A DNA stretch of 64,000 nucleotides from Flavobacterium turcicum (GTDB taxonomy: Bacteria > Bacteroidota > Bacteroidia > Flavobacteriales > Flavobacteriaceae): assembly GCF_011365745.1 (NCBI RefSeq), contig NZ_JAAOBY010000003.1, positions 124,001 through 188,000 of the forward strand, given 5' to 3'. The notes under the pieces were generated by a model that saw nothing but the letters and a program-made list of their open reading frames with translations, searched no databases and was not told the origin of the DNA. Positions 17,704-24,186 of the stretch are shown piece after piece. The translations under genes and the position numbers were made by a program. Numbering within the stretch: position 1 is the first letter of the stretch; each line of letters opens with the position of its first letter.

Positions 17704-20067
17704 TTATTGAATTTCATCGAGTAAATCTTGGTATGAATACAATTTCTCTAAAGGAGACGATATGTTGTTGCATACTTTGACACGAATGGCGCGCAAGCCA
17801 GAAACACCTTGTAAATCTTCTACTTCAAACTGTTCAATTGTAGGTTCGAGTATTTTTTTGAATTGTAAAAATTTAATGTAGTTGAGGTATTCTTGTTCCT
17901 CGTTATTGTGTGAATACACAATTGTAATTTTTTCTTGTCCTGTAATGCGCTCTTTTTTGTTTTTGATGTGTGCTTTGTCAATTCGTTTTTTGACTACTTC
18001 ATAGCGTGCGTTGTAGGTGCCGTCAACATCAAAACGCTTTTCGTCCATTCGAAAACGAATAGAAATAGGAGAACTAAACACTAGTATCAAAGTAGTTACA
18101 TCTAATTCGTAGGGTAAAGAAAACTTAAGTTGGTTGTGCTCCATAACCATTTCGCACAAGGTTTGTAATTGCCATAATCTCAAATTATGCAGATACAAAT
18201 TTTCGAAACTTTTGGTTGGTGCAATAGAGGCGCCAATGTACAAATTGTGTTCTACGCCATCAGTTTTAAAGCGTTCGTAGTAATGAGGAAAAATTTTCTG
18301 CGCTTCTGCTTGTTTAGCATCCAGTAACGAAGCTAATTTTTTATTAACGATTGAAAGCGCATTGTCGAACTTTTTTCGGGAGTGATAAAATAGTCCAGAT
18401 TTTTCGTCCAAACTCTCAAAATAATTATTGACTTCAATTTGCGTAGCCTCGCTAAATTTGGTAGTTTTTAAAATAGGATGAATCTCATTTTCAATATAAT
18501 GCTGAATTTGCTGCTCGGTATCTGCTTTAAAGGGCTGATCCAGTTCGGAAATCAGGGTTTGAAGTTCAAATTTACGTTGTTCTACGAGTACCAAATTAGT
18601 GCTGGAATTATCGTTGCTAAACAAGTTTAGGAGCGCTTGTATTTGGTTTTTCAAGTCATCAGTTACGGTCTTATTGCGATGTTCTGATGAGCCTTTAATA
18701 TCAATTTGGCCGTACAGCGGATACACTTCTTTGAAAACAATTTCTTTAAAAATGTAATCGCGTGTTTGCAATTGCACGTACTTGAGCGCTTCTTTTCTGA
18801 ATTTCCAATACACACTTTGATGAATAGCGGTGTATTCACGTTGAATGACTGCTTCAATTTGGTTTTGCATATCAATATTGTAACGTTCGACGGTATCAAT
18901 TAAATACGGCAAAATCAAATCTAGTTTACTAGCATTGATACTGTTTAATGCTCGCGGATTTGCTGAAACGAGTTCCAGTACACCAAGTAATACTCCGTTT
19001 TTTACAATAGGTGCAAAAACACAACTCTGAATGTTTTGGGATAATAAATGTTGTCCTAATTGTTCATTGCCAGGTATTTGACTAAAATTCGAAACATTAG
19101 AAATAGATACAATTTGATTATTGGATAACAAATTCTCAAACGAACAGCCCAAAAAGCCATCTTGGCAAGCTATTTCTTGCTGTTCATTTAGTATAAAACT
19201 ATGTAAGCTACTGTCGTTAATGGTGGGCTTTATAAATTGATCTTCTTCCGCATTGTACAAAAGGATTCCCACTCGCAAGTCGGCTATTTTAAAAATAGAT
19301 CTAAAGATTGACTCAGAATTTTCTTGAATTGCAATTTGTTCTTTATCAGGTTTCAAAAGATTACTTTTTAGCTTTGATATCGAACTTTCAGTGGTAGCAT
19401 CGAATAAAATGGCAATACCAAATCCTTTTAAAATCCAACTTTCTACTGGGAATTTTTCTTTCCACAAAGCGATGTTATCAAAATTATCCATCAGTAAATC
19501 AATGTCTTCAGGAGTAATTTCAGGAGCTGAATCCGTTGGTAATATTTCTAAAAAGTCAGCATTGTACAAAATTCGGTATTGGTTCATGATTCCTTTTTTA
19601 TTCGGAATTTCATAAAACAAAGGTTTGTTAAAATCAATCTGCTGACCGTAAATTTCGTTAAGTATGAGCGTACAACTCATGACGTAAAATTGATCGGCAT
19701 CAAAGTCTTTTATGGCAATATCAAACAAAACACCAGCTTCGTCAACAATTTTTTTAAAGCGTTCGGTATAATTAAAAGTAAAATTTTGAAACGGAATGGC
19801 AACAGCTTTAATTTCGTTGTGCGTCAATGCCGTTGGGAATAAATCAGCCAATAAGTTTTTAATCAAGGCAGATTTTTCAAAAATCAAATCAAAATCTTCG
19901 ATACCGGTTCTAAACTCCGGAAAAGGTTCAATTTCTTGTAAAAGAGCTTGCGCGTATTTGGCTCTATAATCCACATCGCTGTTGGCAATTTCTTCTAAAT
20001 TTTCAATGAGTTTGTGAAAAGAAATTAAGGTTTTGAACGGACTTTCTTTAAAGAAAAATTGCGCCAT
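17704..20067 (-). CDS. GAF-domain protein
   Basis: 787 residues, soluble. A GAF domain lies at about 250-395 (IFRSIFKIADLRVGILLYN start, ILSNNQIV/ISNVSNF middle, CVFAPIVKNGVLLGVLELVS core). The N-terminal 240 residues and the large C-terminal half (helical around 395-600, mixed beyond 620) match no family I can name. There is no histidine kinase, diguanylate cyclase or class III cyclase motif, so it is a sensor or scaffold with unknown output. From memory, a GAF protein of this length is usual in Flavobacterium genomes. Its stop lies two bases from the stop of the HD-PycTM gene on the other strand, so the pair is convergent and not an operon. Confidence 0.75.
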   Translation of the reverse strand: MAQFFFKESPFKTLISFHKLIENLEEIANSDVDYRAKYAQALLQEIEPFPEFRTGIEDFDLIFEKSALIKNLLADLFPTALTHNEIKAVAIPFQNFTFNYTERFKKIVDEAGVLFDIAIKDFDADQFYVMSCTLILNEIYGQQIDFNKPLFYEIPNKKGIMNQYRILYNADFLEILPTDSAPEITPEDIDLLMDNFDNIALWKEKFPVESWILKGFGIAILFDATTESSISKLKSNLLKPDKEQIAIQENSESIFRSIFKIADLRVGILLYNAEEDQFIKPTINDSSLHSFILNEQQEIACQDGFLGCSFENLLSNNQIVSISNVSNFSQIPGNEQLGQHLLSQNIQSCVFAPIVKNGVLLGVLELVSANPRALNSINASKLDLILPYLIDTVERYNIDMQNQIEAVIQREYTAIHQSVYWKFRKEALKYVQLQTRDYIFKEIVFKEVYPLYGQIDIKGSSEHRNKTVTDDLKNQIQALLNLFSNDNSSTNLVLVEQRKFELQTLISELDQPFKADTEQQIQHYIENEIHPILKTTKFSEATQIEVNNYFESLDEKSGLFYHSRKKFDNALSIVNKKLASLLDAKQAEAQKIFPHYYERFKTDGVEHNLYIGASIAPTKSFENLYLHNLRLWQLQTLCEMVMEHNQLKFSLPYELDVTTLILVFSSPISIRFRMDEKRFDVDGTYNARYEVVKKRIDKAHIKNKKERITGQEKITIVYSHNNEEQEYLNYIKFLQFKKILEPTIEQFEVEDLQGVSGLRAIRVKVCNNISSPLEKLYSYQDLLDEIQ

Positions 20068-20221
20068 TTTTTGTGATTTTTTGAAGGGTAAATTTACAAA
20101 GAAACACTGTTTTTAAATGCTAATTAATCATTTTATTTTTCTAAAAAAAATCTCCAAATGCAATTTACATTTGGAGATAGAATAGTAATACGAGCAAGGA
20201 TTGTTTTCTTGCAGGTAAATA

Positions 20222-21280
20222 TTAGTTTTTTTCTTCTTTGTTGAAGTAAACCAGGTAATAGTACATTTGTTTTTCTTCATCCCAGCCTTTTTCAACAAAT
20301 TTTTCAGCACTTTCAGGATTGATAAAATCCATTTTAATTTGAATGTGCGTATCTAAATTGATGACATTTTTTATTGATTTTCTGGCATCAGAAACGGCTG
20401 CATTCGCAATAGGGAAGGAGGTAACGTCCTCAATGCTGTATTTCTCGCCTTTGTCGGTTTTGTAGTTTTTAAACTCCGGAATCAAATCTGGATTATCTAA
20501 AACTTCATTTAAAAAGTTAGTTTCTTCAAACTGATCGTTTTTTGCAAAATAGTTTACAGATCGGTTCATGAACATCACTTCTTCTTTTTTATCTTCTGCC
20601 GGGAAAACAACATCTTTTGCAAAGTTTTGACAGAATTTTAAATACTTTTTAGTAATGAAATTTTCATCCTCAAAAGCATCTACGGATAAAAAGTGCTCTA
20701 ACCAGTAGCGTGCGTCATAACGGTTGCTATCTACGGTCAAAATTTTATATCCTTCTTCTTTTTTGTAGTTAAAAATCAAACAGCCTTTGTCAAGTTTATT
20801 CAAACTTACACCTTGCTGCAAAATCATTTCTAATTGAGAGGCCTTTTCTTCGAATTGTAAAAAGTCGGCTTGAATTTCACTCTTAAAAATACCAATGGCA
20901 TCAACTACATTGTTGTCAATGCTTAAATTGGTTAAATAGGTTACGTAAACCTCACCATTTTTGATATGTGGATGATTGGATTGCTCAAACAAATGCGTGG
21001 TGATTTTTTTTGAAACCTCGTGAACGCTGTTTGGATTGTCAAAAATCTCGGTGGCGTATTTGAACATGTCGTTGTAATCCAAATCGATTTCATGTGCAAA
21101 TTGGAAATAATTTTCTTCTTTTTCGCGAAACGGTTTAAAGAAAAATTCCTTCATTAGAGGCACAATTTCATCTTGCAACGCATACGGTTGCTCTGATAAA
21201 AATATAGCTTCGTTTCTACTCTTGTTACCCACTCTGTGAATGGATAAATTTTCGATATGGGTGTTGAATAAGTTGATCAT
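20222..21280 (-). CDS. 37-kDa nucleoid-associated protein (NdpA/YejK family)
   Basis: 352 residues from the ATG at 21280; the frame continues nine codons further to 21307, but those codons come from a repeat array. The start INLFNTHIENLSIHRVGNKS and the pattern of about 335-350 residues with the central KGCLIFNYKKEEGYKILTVD and C-terminal ITSFPI/HIQIKMDF-type strands match the 37-kDa nucleoid-associated protein family (E. coli YejK). Members bind DNA non-specifically; in many genomes they occur in accessory or defence neighbourhoods. Here the neighbours are a GAF protein gene downstream and a four-helix-bundle gene upstream, all on the minus strand. The function in this organism is inferred from family membership only. 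Confidence 0.78.
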   Translation of the reverse strand: MINLFNTHIENLSIHRVGNKSRNEAIFLSEQPYALQDEIVPLMKEFFFKPFREKEENYFQFAHEIDLDYNDMFKYATEIFDNPNSVHEVSKKITTHLFEQSNHPHIKNGEVYVTYLTNLSIDNNVVDAIGIFKSEIQADFLQFEEKASQLEMILQQGVSLNKLDKGCLIFNYKKEEGYKILTVDSNRYDARYWLEHFLSVDAFEDENFITKKYLKFCQNFAKDVVFPAEDKKEEVMFMNRSVNYFAKNDQFEETNFLNEVLDNPDLIPEFKNYKTDKGEKYSIEDVTSFPIANAAVSDARKSIKNVINLDTHIQIKMDFINPESAEKFVEKGWDEEKQMYYYLVYFNKEEKN

Positions 21281-21291
21281 ATTACTCGGTA

Positions 21292-21331
21292 AGGTGCAAA
21301 GCAGCAAAGTGGCAAAGAAACAAAGGTTTTA
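21292..21331 (+). repeat. Left array of degenerate 8-bp repeats (AG-N3-CAA)
   Basis: Five consecutive octamers in register: AGGTGCAA, AGCAGCAA, AGTGGCAA, AGAAACAA, and a decayed AGGTTTTA. The last one contains the stop codon of the four-helix-bundle gene. An inverted array of the same type lies on the far side of that gene. Confidence 0.8.
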
Positions 21332-21688
21332 ATTTCGTTCTTTTACTTTTCTAATAAAGGAACACATCATTCTTTCTAGTTCTCTACTTGCTTCGTATAT
21401 ATTGTTAAATTGTAATTCAGTGATGTATTTTAAATTGAATGCTATTTCAATTTGAGTTTGTATTTCAAACAAGGATGCAGTTGCGATATTCAAAAATTTC
21501 AAATAATCTTTGTTGCCATCTCTTCCGTATCCTTCAGCAATATTACTTGGAATTGATATGGCACACCTTCTAATTTGTGAAGTTAATCCGTAAATTTCTT
21601 CTTTGGGAAATGTATTTGTTAACTGATAAATATCTGTAACAAGAATCATTGATTTTTGCCAAATTAGTAAATCTCGAAATGTGCTCAT
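21329..21688 (-). CDS. Four-helix-bundle protein (23S rRNA intervening-sequence protein family)
   Basis: 119 residues. The family signature is clear: FRDLLIWQKSM near the start, TNTFPKEEIYGLTSQIRRCA, then SIPSNIAEGYGR and a long helix with FLNIATASLFEIQTQI. These small proteins, first seen inside intervening sequences of 23S rRNA genes, form a four-helix bundle; their biochemical role is not settled. Here the gene is not in an rRNA operon. It sits between inverted arrays of 8-bp repeats (21292-21331 and 21709-21764), with its stop codon inside the left one, so gene and repeats look like one cassette of about 473 bp. Start at 21688 gives the usual family length of about 120. Confidence 0.9.
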   Translation of the reverse strand: MSTFRDLLIWQKSMILVTDIYQLTNTFPKEEIYGLTSQIRRCAISIPSNIAEGYGRDGNKDYLKFLNIATASLFEIQTQIEIAFNLKYITELQFNNIYEASRELERMMCSFIRKVKERN

Positions 21689-21708
21689 TACTATTTATTT
21701 AAAATTCT

Positions 21709-21764
21709 TTGAATCTTTGTTACTTCAAGCCTCAGAACCTTTGCCACTTAGTCCCTCAGTCCCT
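21709..21764 (-). repeat. Right array of degenerate 8-bp repeats
   Basis: Seven octamers in register, read on the minus strand: AGGGACTG, AGGGACTA, AGTGGCAA, AGGTTCTG, AGGCTTGA, AGTAACAA, AGATTCAA. They are in inverted orientation to the left array, sharing AAGTGGCAAAG exactly, and stand 20 bases upstream of the four-helix-bundle start codon. Confidence 0.8.
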
Positions 21765-21772
21765 TTTTAAAT

Positions 21773-22312
21773 TTAATTCCAATTCTCTTCAAAACCGTAA
21801 TCTTCAAAACTGTCATCGCCTTCAAACATGTCTAAGTCATCATCATCAAAGCCATCTTCGAACTCGTCATTGTAATCATCTGCATTATCGGCTTCAAAGT
21901 TTTTTTCCATTGCTTCATCGGGCATTTCACCGTGAGAAAATAAAGTTTCAGGATAGAAATTTCCGGCAACTTGTTCTTCAATAGCGGCTAATTCTACTAA
22001 AAACGTCCACATATTGATAAAGTCGTATACGTAAATGATTTTCGTGTTTTCTTTATCTAAAATGTCCGACAATTTGTAGTCACTCATGGTTTTTTGTTCA
22101 CCAGGAACATCGCCGGTATCAAACATCGGAATTTCTTCCTCTTGATTCCAAGTTTCATCACACGTATAAAAAGAAGCAACCTCCATTCCGTCAAAACCAA
22201 AAGAATTGAAAATAGCATTATGTAAATCCTCTAAAGTATCGTCTTCAAGTATTGCAATGTCTCTAAAAATATCTTCCTCGGCGTCTAGAATGACTCTAAA
22301 TTTATAAACCAT
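21773..22312 (-). CDS. pRiA4b ORF-3-like (IS1096 passenger TnpR family) domain protein with acidic tail
   Basis: 179 residues. Residues 1-125 match the plasmid pRiA4b ORF-3-like fold: FRVILDAEEDIFRDIAI, then LEDLHNAIFNSFGFDG and the KIIYVYDFINMWTFLVEL strand. The last 45 residues are almost wholly Asp, Glu, Asn and Phe, a tail often seen on the flavobacterial version. The database name (IS1096 passenger) reflects a few members carried by an insertion sequence; there is no transposase here and the gene looks like part of the stable chromosome. Its molecular role is not known. A minus-strand TACCTTTG (22336-22343) stands 23 bases before the start and may be its minus-7 element. Confidence 0.8.
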   Translation of the reverse strand: MVYKFRVILDAEEDIFRDIAILEDDTLEDLHNAIFNSFGFDGMEVASFYTCDETWNQEEEIPMFDTGDVPGEQKTMSDYKLSDILDKENTKIIYVYDFINMWTFLVELAAIEEQVAGNFYPETLFSHGEMPDEAMEKNFEADNADDYNDEFEDGFDDDDLDMFEGDDSFEDYGFEENWN

Positions 22313-22335
22313 AATCGTTGTTTTTATTGAAAGGT

Positions 22336-22343
22336 CAAAGGTA
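22336..22343 (-). promoter_or_regulatory. Putative minus-7 element for the pRiA4b-like gene
   Basis: On the minus strand TACCTTTG fits TAnnTTTG and lies 23 bases before the ATG at 22312. No matching TTTG was found at the expected upstream distance. Confidence 0.35.
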
Positions 22344-22443
22344 AAATTTAATTTCAGATTTAAATTTTACTTTCTCGATTTGTTGATAAGATTTTTGTGT
22401 ATTGCCATTGTACGGATTTCAAAGCAAGCCGAATTTTTAGACT

Positions 22444-22833
22444 TTATTTTTCATAAAACTCTATCGGTAAACCATCAGGATCACTGATAAAGAAAAACGA
22501 TTTATTGGTGTATTCATCAACCCGAATTTCTTCAGCAATTAAGCCTTCAAGCAGGCACAAACGGTGAGTAGCTGCAATGTCATTTATCTCAAATGCCAAA
22601 TGACGCAAACCCGCTGCCTCAGGACGAGACAGCCTTTGGGGCGGATTTGGGAATGAAAACAATTCGAGTATGTAAACGCCGTTCAGCGCTAAGTCTAGTT
22701 TGTACGATTGGCGTTCTTCGCGATACACTTCGTGAAGTATTTGCAAGCCGAGAAATTCAGTATAAAATTTTTTGGATTTTTGATAATCACTGCAAATAAT
22801 AGCGATATGGTGAATTTTTGAAAGTGAAAGCAT
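22444..22833 (-). CDS. yaeR: VOC-family protein, YaeR/glyoxalase-like
   Basis: 129 residues, one full vicinal-oxygen-chelate unit pair. It begins IHHIAIICSDYQKSKKFY and ends ISDPDGLPIEFYEK, with EVYREERQSYKLDLAL, ELFSFPNPP, SRPEAAGLRHLAFE and IRVDEYTNKSF between; these blocks closely follow E. coli YaeR. Likely metal ligands are H8 or H9 near the start, E57-type glutamate in LELFSFP, H in LRHLAFE and E in PIEFYE. YaeR-type proteins are related to glyoxalase I, but their substrate is not established, so methylglyoxal detoxification is only a possibility. It is a single gene: a terminator hairpin at 22845-22874 separates it from the gene upstream. Confidence 0.87.
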   Translation of the reverse strand: MLSLSKIHHIAIICSDYQKSKKFYTEFLGLQILHEVYREERQSYKLDLALNGVYILELFSFPNPPQRLSRPEAAGLRHLAFEINDIAATHRLCLLEGLIAEEIRVDEYTNKSFFFISDPDGLPIEFYEK

Positions 22834-22844
22834 AGTAAGTGAGC

Positions 22845-22874
22845 AAAAAAAAGCCCAATCACTCGATTGGGCTT
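22845..22874 (-). terminator. Rho-independent terminator after the small secreted protein gene
   Basis: Perfect ten-base stem AAGCCCAATC / GATTGGGCTT with an ACTC loop; on the minus strand a run of eight T follows the stem. It lies 7 bases after the stop of the gene at 22881. Confidence 0.85.
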
Positions 22875-22880
22875 GGTGTT

Positions 22881-23276
22881 TTATTTTTTAGAGTCGGAGC
22901 ATAAACCTACAATTTCATGGAAGGTATCGTGCAACGTAGTAATCGATTTTACGATAGCAGCATCATCGCCTTTGGCTACAACCAATTTGTGTAAGGCTTT
23001 GCTTTGCAATTGCAAACGCTCTGCCGAAGCTAAAATAGCATCTGTTCTAAATTCAGTTGGAATATCCGACTTTAATAACGAAGCTGCTTTTTGAACCATT
23101 TCCTCAGAGCGCGCCTTGATTGGTGCTAAATTACCTTCCTCGGCTGGATGAAAAGTTTCCGACATTACACCGTGAAATTCTTTAATTGCCGGCCATTTGT
23201 CAAAAGTACTTTGTGCCGATACTGAACTGGCAACTACAAATAAAGCAAATACCAATACTAATTTAAGCTGTTTCAT
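22881..23276 (-). CDS. Small secreted helical protein of unknown function
   Basis: 131 residues with a clear signal peptide ending SVSAQ (cleavage near residue 22). The mature part is helical and has histidines spaced like a metal or haem protein: FHGVMSETFHPAEEGNLAPI near the start and LHDTFHEIVGLC at the end. Four-helix cytochrome c-prime-like or metal-binding proteins have this look, but there is no CxxCH haem motif. I do not recognise a characterised family. The gene is transcribed alone: a strong promoter (TTTG-N18-TATCTTTG at 23303-23332) lies in front and a perfect hairpin terminator behind, which suggests significant expression. Confidence 0.78.
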   Translation of the reverse strand: MKQLKLVLVFALFVVASSVSAQSTFDKWPAIKEFHGVMSETFHPAEEGNLAPIKARSEEMVQKAASLLKSDIPTEFRTDAILASAERLQLQSKALHKLVVAKGDDAAIVKSITTLHDTFHEIVGLCSDSKK

Positions 23277-23302
23277 TTTCTATGTTTTTGTTGTTAGTAA
23301 AT

Positions 23303-23332
23303 CAAAGATAGGATTTTTTTGTAGTAGCCAAA
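23303..23332 (-). promoter_or_regulatory. Promoter of the small secreted protein gene
   Basis: On the minus strand TTTG (23332-23329), an 18-base spacer and TATCTTTG (23310-23303) match the Bacteroidota consensus. The ATG at 23276 is 26 bases further on. Confidence 0.6.
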
Positions 23333-23348
23333 AAAAATTATAAAAACC

Positions 23349-23912
23349 TTATGCTTTTAAATTTCGAATCACTCTCGCAGGATTTCCTACTGCAAGTGAA
23401 TGATCAGGAATATCTCTCGTAACCACAGATCCTGCACCAATTACACAACCTACGCCAATAGTCACTCCTGGACAAATAACACTATTGCCACCTATCCAGC
23501 AATCATCGCCAATCGTTATTGGTAAAGCATTTTCGAGCGTTTTGCGCAATTCCGCATCAAGTGGATGCGTAGCCGTATACAATTGCACGTTCGGCGCTAT
23601 AAAAACATTCGATCCTATAGTTACCGTAGCGCAATCCAGCACCACACAGTTTACGTTAAAATACACATTATCGCCACACACAATATTGTACCCGTAATCA
23701 CAATGAAACGGTGGTTCAATATATAAATTGGTGCCAGCATTAGGAATCAATTCCTGAATAATTTCGCGCGCTTTTTTGGTCATTCTATACTCCGTTACAT
23801 TCAAGCGGTGCAACAATAACTTCGCTCGTCGGCGGTCTTTTACTAATGTAGGATCACCAGCTAAATAATATTCGCCAGCAATCATTTTTTCTTTCTCTGA
23901 TTTCAAATCCAT
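23349..23912 (-). CDS. Sugar O-acetyltransferase (maltose/galactoside acetyltransferase family)
   Basis: 187 residues, the usual length for Maa/LacA. The N-terminal acetyltransferase cap is visible as EKMIAGEYYLAGDPTL...RRRAKLLLHRLN, followed by the left-handed beta-helix with hexapeptides (FIAPNVQLYTATHPLD, ITIGDDCWIGGNSVICPGVTIG, VIGAGSVVTRDIP). The catalytic histidine is in YTATHPLD. It transfers acetyl from acetyl-CoA to a sugar hydroxyl; the acceptor is not determined by sequence. It starts 16 bases after a structured dispersed repeat (23929-24033), which may form part of its leader. No operon partner on this strand. Confidence 0.9.
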   Translation of the reverse strand: MDLKSEKEKMIAGEYYLAGDPTLVKDRRRAKLLLHRLNVTEYRMTKKAREIIQELIPNAGTNLYIEPPFHCDYGYNIVCGDNVYFNVNCVVLDCATVTIGSNVFIAPNVQLYTATHPLDAELRKTLENALPITIGDDCWIGGNSVICPGVTIGVGCVIGAGSVVTRDIPDHSLAVGNPARVIRNLKA

Positions 23913-23928
23913 TCTGTTTCATTTTTTT

Positions 23929-24033
23929 GGGCGTGCCCTCCGCAAAAGCTCCGGTCGGGCTATTCGTTACAATCTTTCCTGCCCCTTTTTTACAACGGGT
24001 CAGCAAAGGATTTTCACTACTATCCCTCACGCG
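23929..24033 (-). repeat. Dispersed flavobacterial repeat, possibly a structured RNA element
   Basis: Read on the minus strand it starts CGCGTGAGGGATAGTAGTG and ends with the palindrome GGGCACGCCC. Inside are complementary blocks CTGACCC and GGGGCAG and the segment AGCCCGACCGGAGC. GC content is far above the surroundings. From memory this sequence recurs many times in Flavobacterium and related genomes between genes, usually mis-annotated as a short ORF. Whether it is a REP-like sequence or an RNA such as the Flavo-1 motif cannot be settled here. Confidence 0.65.
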
Positions 24034-24091
24034 ATTCCCAGTATACTTATTTATTGCAACAAGGTAAATGTAGCCTAAAAATAAAAATTTC

Positions 24092-24121
24092 ACAACTCAG
24101 ACGGTATTTTCAACAGTTCGG
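24092..24121 (+). promoter_or_regulatory. Paired LytTR-type operator upstream of the TonB receptor gene
   Basis: Two 9-bp direct repeats: ACAACTCAG (24092-24100) and ACAGTTCGG (24113-24121), start to start 21 bp. The second fits the LytTR consensus [TA][AC][CA]GTTN[AG][TG] at all nine positions, the first at seven. The pair ends 33 bp before the minus-7 element, exactly as in front of the gene at 26578. Confidence 0.6.
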
Positions 24122-24131
24122 TATTTTAGAA

Positions 24132-24162
24132 TTTGCGGCACCAAGTAAGACCAATACTTTTG
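24132..24162 (+). promoter_or_regulatory. Promoter of the TonB-dependent receptor gene
   Basis: TTTG (24132-24135), a 19-base spacer and TACTTTTG (24155-24162) match the Bacteroidota consensus. The ATG lies 24 bases further. Confidence 0.7.
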
Positions 24163-24186
24163 AAACGAAATAAAAAATCAAATCTT

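Noticed and set aside
17704..20067. The GAF protein as the missing cyclase of a Pycsar system
   Set aside because: No class III cyclase metal aspartates or substrate motif can be found in its C-terminal half, and it is convergent to the HD-PycTM gene.
21292..21764. The octamer arrays as a CRISPR
   Set aside because: Repeats are 8 bp, degenerate and without spacers; there are no cas genes.
21773..22312. An insertion sequence, suggested by the IS1096 passenger family name
   Set aside because: No transposase or terminal repeats; the family is common as an ordinary chromosomal gene in Bacteroidota.
23854..24093. A 79-codon minus-strand ORF upstream of the acetyltransferase gene
   Set aside because: It runs through the dispersed repeat and into the acetyltransferase start; its sequence is that of the mis-annotated ORF within such repeats, not of a protein family.
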